Assembly: GCF_000426305.1 (NCBI RefSeq)
Contig: NZ_KE384518.1
Location: forward strand, 150,755-214,754
Source: Anaerovorax odorimutans DSM 5092
GTDB taxonomy: Bacteria; Bacillota; Clostridia; Peptostreptococcales; Anaerovoracaceae
Reading direction: 5' to 3'
DNA length: 64,000 bases
Shown here: one piece after another, positions 60,761 to 64,000 of the stretch
How the letters are laid out: every line of letters begins with the position of its first letter
How positions within the stretch are numbered: position 1 is the first letter of the stretch
Translations under genes and position numbers: made by a program
Notes under the pieces: generated by a model
Seen by the model: only the letters and a program-made list of their open reading frames with translations
Database searches by the model: none
What the model was told of the DNA's origin: nothing

Positions 60761-61423
60761 TTATTCGAAACTTTCATCTTTTAATATCATTTCTTTTAAT
60801 TTATCAATATGATTTACTGCTCCAAATCTTGCAGTTTCCTCTTCACAATTTAAAATTGCGCTATAAATAATTTTATGTTCTGCAGGCATTTCTTCTGCTC
60901 TTTTAAAATCTTTAAAATAGATATACCTAAATCTTAGAACTAGTTCTTGCAATTGTTCTACCATATGCATAAGATAATTATTTTTGCAACATTCTACTAT
61001 ATAATGATGAAATCTCGTGTCACTGCTGATCATTCCTGCCATATCTCCTGCTGCTACTGCCCTGTCAAAATCATCAGAAATAGATAAGAGAGTTTGTTTT
61101 TCTGTATCATTCATTCTGGTAGCTGCAAAATAAGCTGCAAGACCTTCTAAATTACCCCTAACTTCAAGAATGTCTACCATATCTTTGACAGAAACTTCTG
61201 AAGCATAAGCACCTTTTCTCGGCTCAATTGTAACCAATCCTTCTTTTTCAAGTTTACGAATGGCTTCTCTTATTGGTGTCCTGCTTACCCCCATATCTTC
61301 TGCCAGTTCAATTTCCATCATCCTCGTTCCAGGCTTAATTTTCCCTGTTAAAATTAAACTTCTTAATTCTTCGTATACGATTTCTCGTAGAGGTCTGTGA
61401 CTTTGTATATCAAAGTTTAACAT
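60761..61423 (-). CDS. GntR-family regulator, FCD (FadR) subfamily
   Basis: The 220-residue protein has the winged helix-turn-helix (PLREIVYEELRSLILTGKIK, ELAEDMGVSRTPIREAIRKL, GLVTIEPRKGAYASEVS) and the FCD ligand domain with metal-binding Asp/His (DTRFHHYIVECCKNNYLM, MPAEHKIIYSAILN). Such regulators respond to small carboxylic acids. RBS AAAGGAG. It starts 19 bp after ispE and probably shares its transcript; in clostridia this GntR gene is often found next to ispE. Confidence 0.9.
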   Translation of the reverse strand: MLNFDIQSHRPLREIVYEELRSLILTGKIKPGTRMMEIELAEDMGVSRTPIREAIRKLEKEGLVTIEPRKGAYASEVSVKDMVDILEVRGNLEGLAAYFAATRMNDTEKQTLLSISDDFDRAVAAGDMAGMISSDTRFHHYIVECCKNNYLMHMVEQLQELVLRFRYIYFKDFKRAEEMPAEHKIIYSAILNCEEETARFGAVNHIDKLKEMILKDESFE

Positions 61424-61442
61424 AAAATTTTCTCCTTTCTGT

Positions 61443-62396
61443 TTATAGCAATTTGACTAAAAAGGTTTCATCATTAATCTCTTTTAATTTACTATATATT
61501 CTTTTTGCCTTATTCTTATTGAAATATAGAGAAAAAACTGTTGGACCACTACCGCTCATAAGTGCTTTATGTCCTTTTTGTATCTCTTCAAATTTGTTCT
61601 TTGTATACACAATGACAGGATACTCTTTTAAGCTAACACTTTCAAGTACATTTATCAAATTTTTCGAAATTTTATAAAAATTGTTTTCTTTTAAACCTTT
61701 AACGAGTTGGTTTGTGTTTGGTCTTTTAGTAATTTCATTTAATTTAAGCTCTTTGTATACTTTAGCAGTTACTACACTAATAGGAGGTTTTGAAAGCACT
61801 ACCCATGCAGCAAGCCCATTTATTACTTCAAGCTTTTCACCTATTCCCGACGCTATGGCACAAGTCCCTATTTTTCCTTCTTCTTTCAAAAATTCCAAAT
61901 TTGTATTTAAAGCAGCTTGTCCCATAATGCAAAAGGGTACATCGGCTCCTAATTGTTTTCCTAAATCCATAAGATCTTGAATATTTAAATTTAAGTTCCA
62001 AAGTTTGGATAAGGCATGAATTACCGCTGCTCCATTTGCACTACCTCCTGCAAGACCAGCTGCCACAGGTATTTTTTTATCTATATCTATAGTTATGATT
62101 CCTGAATCTCTCTTATATTTTTCACACATCAATAAAGCTGCTTTATAAGCTATATTTTTATCATCTGTAGGAAGGTATTCTAAATTTGTTCCTAATTTAA
62201 TTATAATATTATTTTTTTGATTTTGTAAGTTTTTATCATCTGAAAATTCTAAATTTTCGTAATAAACTTTTACCGTATCATATAAATCAATTTGCTGCAT
62301 AACCATAAGTACTTCATGATAGCCATCGGAACGTTTTCCTAATACATCAATAGATAGATTAATCTTAGCATAAGCTTTTAATACAATTGAGTTCAT
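61443..62396 (-). CDS. ispE: 4-diphosphocytidyl-2-C-methyl-D-erythritol kinase
   Basis: The 317-residue GHMP kinase catalyses the fourth step of the MEP isoprenoid route, ultimately supplying undecaprenyl phosphate for all the glycans here. Landmarks: VLKAYAKINLSIDVLGKRSD with GYHEV, the ATP loop IPVAAGLAGGSANGAAVIHA, GADVPFCIMGQAAL, and the third motif KALMSGSGPTVFSLYF. ATG 62396 with AAGGGGAA. Confidence 0.94.
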   Translation of the reverse strand: MNSIVLKAYAKINLSIDVLGKRSDGYHEVLMVMQQIDLYDTVKVYYENLEFSDDKNLQNQKNNIIIKLGTNLEYLPTDDKNIAYKAALLMCEKYKRDSGIITIDIDKKIPVAAGLAGGSANGAAVIHALSKLWNLNLNIQDLMDLGKQLGADVPFCIMGQAALNTNLEFLKEEGKIGTCAIASGIGEKLEVINGLAAWVVLSKPPISVVTAKVYKELKLNEITKRPNTNQLVKGLKENNFYKISKNLINVLESVSLKEYPVIVYTKNKFEEIQKGHKALMSGSGPTVFSLYFNKNKAKRIYSKLKEINDETFLVKLL

Positions 62397-62412
62397 ATTA
62401 TTCCCCTTCTTG

Positions 62413-62444
62413 CAAAAAGCGGGCGAATGACTTCGCCCACTTTA
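62413..62444 (-). terminator. Terminator between the Ig-like protein gene and ispE
   Basis: In the minus direction AAGTGGGCGAA pairs with TTCGCCCGCTT (one mismatch) and is followed by TTT. It ends the tadA transcript. Confidence 0.82.
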
Positions 62445-62458
62445 TAATTTTATTTCTC

Positions 62459-63301
62459 TTATTTTTTCTTTTTATTTTTATTCTTTCCCGTCATATTTTT
62501 AGGATTTGTACTTTTAGATTTTCTTTTTTCTGCTTCTGCTTTTCTTCCTGTTATATAAGTACTTCCTGTCTCCGAAATAGGCTTTGCCCTTTTAACTCTC
62601 TTTACATTAGGGTCATTATTTTGTTGTGCCTGATTTTCTTCTTCTATCTCTATATTTTCAGAGCTTCTTTTAGCTCTTCTTTCTCTTTTATCTTTCTCTT
62701 TTTGAGTTTTTGCAACTATTGCTTCAACTGATTTCCCTGTTTCTTTTGCTACTTTATAAGGGTTAACTTTGTCAGCTTCATTCTTTTCTTCTTCTTCTTT
62801 TTTCATCTGCCTTTTCATAGCCCTTGAGGAAAAGAATAACATAGCTACAACCATTAGACCCATTATAAGCATATTTACATTCATATCTGTTTTTGTATTT
62901 CTTGTTTCAAAATTAATAATAACATCTTCGCCAAGTTTATCTCCATTTGATGATTGAAAATCACCGGATAGAGTAAATGTATACTTTGAATTTTGCTCTA
63001 AGTCCTTATCTACAATTACCAAAAGATCCTTTGGCTTTGACTCCGTATGTAGAAGTTTTAGTGAGATAGGTTTTTTATCTTTTCCTGTTAACTCCATACA
63101 TGCCTTATTCGCCTTTTGTATATCTTCCTTTGCTACATCTTCATTAAAATGTAATTTAAATGCCACACCTATCGGCTGAAGCCCTCCTGTTCCATCTTTG
63201 GGATAGCTGTCAACAAGCTCAAGCCCTGAAGCAAAACATGCTGAACAGGAAAATATTACGATTAAAATTGAAAGGCTTAATATTATGCCTATTCTTCTCA
63301 T
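62459..63301 (-). CDS. Membrane protein with extracellular Ig-like domain and charged cytoplasmic tail
   Basis: A 280-residue protein: signal peptide (IILSLSILIVIFSCSACFAS), Big_5-type Ig-like domain at 25-130 (LVDSYPKDGTGGLQPIGVAF, KYTFTLSGDFQSSNGDKLG), membrane segment about 138-158 (MNVNMLIMGLMVVAMLFFSS), and a 120-residue Lys/Glu-rich tail ending in poly-Lys. The tail has VNPYKVAKETGKSVEAIVAK, a conserved-looking helix. I recognise no named family for the whole. It begins 2 bp after tadA and is translationally linked to it. Function unknown. Confidence 0.8.
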   Translation of the reverse strand: MRRIGIILSLSILIVIFSCSACFASGLELVDSYPKDGTGGLQPIGVAFKLHFNEDVAKEDIQKANKACMELTGKDKKPISLKLLHTESKPKDLLVIVDKDLEQNSKYTFTLSGDFQSSNGDKLGEDVIINFETRNTKTDMNVNMLIMGLMVVAMLFFSSRAMKRQMKKEEEEKNEADKVNPYKVAKETGKSVEAIVAKTQKEKDKRERRAKRSSENIEIEEENQAQQNNDPNVKRVKRAKPISETGSTYITGRKAEAEKRKSKSTNPKNMTGKNKNKKKK

Positions 63302-63303
63302 AG

Positions 63304-63774
63304 TTACTCCTCCGATTTCTTCTTCCTTAGTTTTTTAAAAAAAGTTTTCATTATCTCTTCACACTGTTTTTGTTTAATTCCGGTTTCTATTTCCACATAA
63401 TGATTTAATCTATCATCTTGTAAAATATTCATAAGTGAACCGCACGCCCCTGTTTTTTTATCCATAGTACCAATATACACTTTTTTTATACGTGAAAGGA
63501 CAATAGCACCGGCACACATTGAACAAGGTTCCATAGTTACATACATATTACAGTCTAAAAGGCGCCATCCTCCTAAATTTGCAGCGGCCTCTTTAATTGC
63601 AATAATTTCAGCATGACTTGTTGGATCCTTCATAGATTCTGTTCTGTTATAACCTCTGCCGATAATATTTCCATCTTTTTCTATAATGGCTCCTATAGGT
63701 ACTTCTCCTATTGAAAAAGCTTTTTCAGCCTCCTTTAATGCTTCCTCCATTAAAGATTCTTTATAAATATTCAT
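63304..63774 (-). CDS. tadA: tRNA-specific adenosine deaminase
   Basis: The 156-residue enzyme converts A34 to inosine in tRNA. The zinc/active-site motifs are SHAEIIAIKEAA (H-A-E) and TMEPCSMCAGAIVLSRI (P-C-x-x-C). The length and the ending EEIMKTFFKKLRKKK are typical of TadA. Start ATG 63774; AAAGGC upstream is weak. Confidence 0.94.
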   Translation of the reverse strand: MNIYKESLMEEALKEAEKAFSIGEVPIGAIIEKDGNIIGRGYNRTESMKDPTSHAEIIAIKEAAANLGGWRLLDCNMYVTMEPCSMCAGAIVLSRIKKVYIGTMDKKTGACGSLMNILQDDRLNHYVEIETGIKQKQCEEIMKTFFKKLRKKKSEE

Positions 63775-63864
63775 AGCCTTTCAATTTTATCATATTAATT
63801 AAAATTTTTCAAATAAAATATTCTTTTATCAGCTCACGTTTCATATTATCTATTTATTATTATT

Positions 63865-64000
63865 AATCATAAGAATCATTAAAACTATGACAACAGCTGT
63901 CCAAGCATGTTTCAATGGTTCCCACCTCTCAGCAACGCTGTTTCAATCATAGGAACCATTATAACATGACAACAGCTTTCCAAACATGTTTCAATGGTTC
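63865..64000. repeat. Imperfect 80-bp tandem repeat with long hairpins, cut by window edge
   Basis: Two units begin AATCATA(A/G)GAA at 63865 and 63945 and match along their whole length, with one indel and several substitutions. In the second unit GGAACCATT-ATAACATG can pair with CATGTTTC-AATGGTTCC if one more base continues the pattern beyond the edge. No ORF is present. Confidence 0.7.

Noticed and set aside
63865..64000. CRISPR array starting at the right edge
   Set aside because: GTTTCAAT recurs at 31- and 48-bp intervals, and the sequence between copies is itself repeated at an 80-bp period, so there are no unique spacers in view.

Overview
The window is AT-rich DNA from a low-GC Gram-positive anaerobe of the Clostridia/Tissierellia type. 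The evidence is: sporulation genes (spoIIR and a SPOCS/LysM protein related to SipL), a 3-hydroxybutyryl-CoA dehydrogenase, a short phosphoglucose isomerase, seven or so minus-strand housekeeping genes of Firmicutes type (ddl, hslO, pgcA, ispE, tadA, rho), and a dense set of S-layer-homology (SLH) proteins. A Sedimentibacter-like organism would fit, but that is inference; no rRNA or tRNA gene is present to test it.

Layout. 1-3.97 kb (minus): start of rho, two LytR-CpsA-Psr (LCP) wall-polymer ligases, 3-hydroxybutyryl-CoA dehydrogenase. 4.2-7.8 kb (minus): three 110-bp tandem repeats that copy the end of pgi, then pgi and a membrane-bound UDP-sugar 4,6-dehydratase (CapD/PglF type). 7.8-10.4 kb: a small secreted protein behind a G/T-rich degenerate repeat, then an overlapping XRE regulator / ECF-like sigma / anti-sigma operon. 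10.6-14.4 kb (plus): small protein, TolC-family protein, O-antigen-ligase-type polymerase. 14.5-31.9 kb (minus): one long surface-glycan operon read from mntA-hepT and a MurJ/Wzx-like flippase through a CMP-legionaminic-acid pathway (LegB, PtmE-like, NeuD-like, LegI, LegG, LegF), an amidotransferase, an unassigned glycosyltransferase, a UDP-N-acetyl-L-fucosamine pathway (FnlA, FnlB, FnlC), a WbuB-like transferase, a PglC-like initiating transferase, a second NeuD/PglD-like acetyltransferase and a LegC-type aminotransferase.

32.2-41.7 kb is the most striking part. Two tandem paralogous tyrosine recombinases lie directly beside two large S-layer genes that face each other. The two S-layer genes share nearly identical ribosome-binding sites, signal peptides and SLH regions as inverted repeats (outer edges about 34866 and 41270). 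The right-hand copy has about 400 bp of promoter-bearing upstream DNA; the left-hand copy begins 41 bp after a recombinase stop codon and has no room for its own promoter. I read this as a site-specific S-layer switching (phase/antigenic variation) locus. The sequence shows the architecture; the switching itself is inferred.

41.9-49.7 kb holds four more SLH proteins (three minus, one plus). 49.8-63.8 kb is core metabolism and sporulation: DUF1846 protein, C-terminal processing protease, DUF1934 protein, Ddl, Hsp33, phosphoglucomutase, SpoIIR, SipL-like protein, GntR regulator, IspE, a membrane protein with an Ig-like domain, and TadA. The last 136 bp hold an imperfect 80-bp tandem repeat that runs off the edge.

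Taken together, most of the window builds and varies the cell surface: sugar-nucleotide supply (pgi, pgcA, FnlABC, Leg pathway), assembly and export (PglC-like, glycosyltransferases, MurJ-like flippase, ligase), wall attachment (LCP), and the SLH proteins that probably carry or sit on these glycans.
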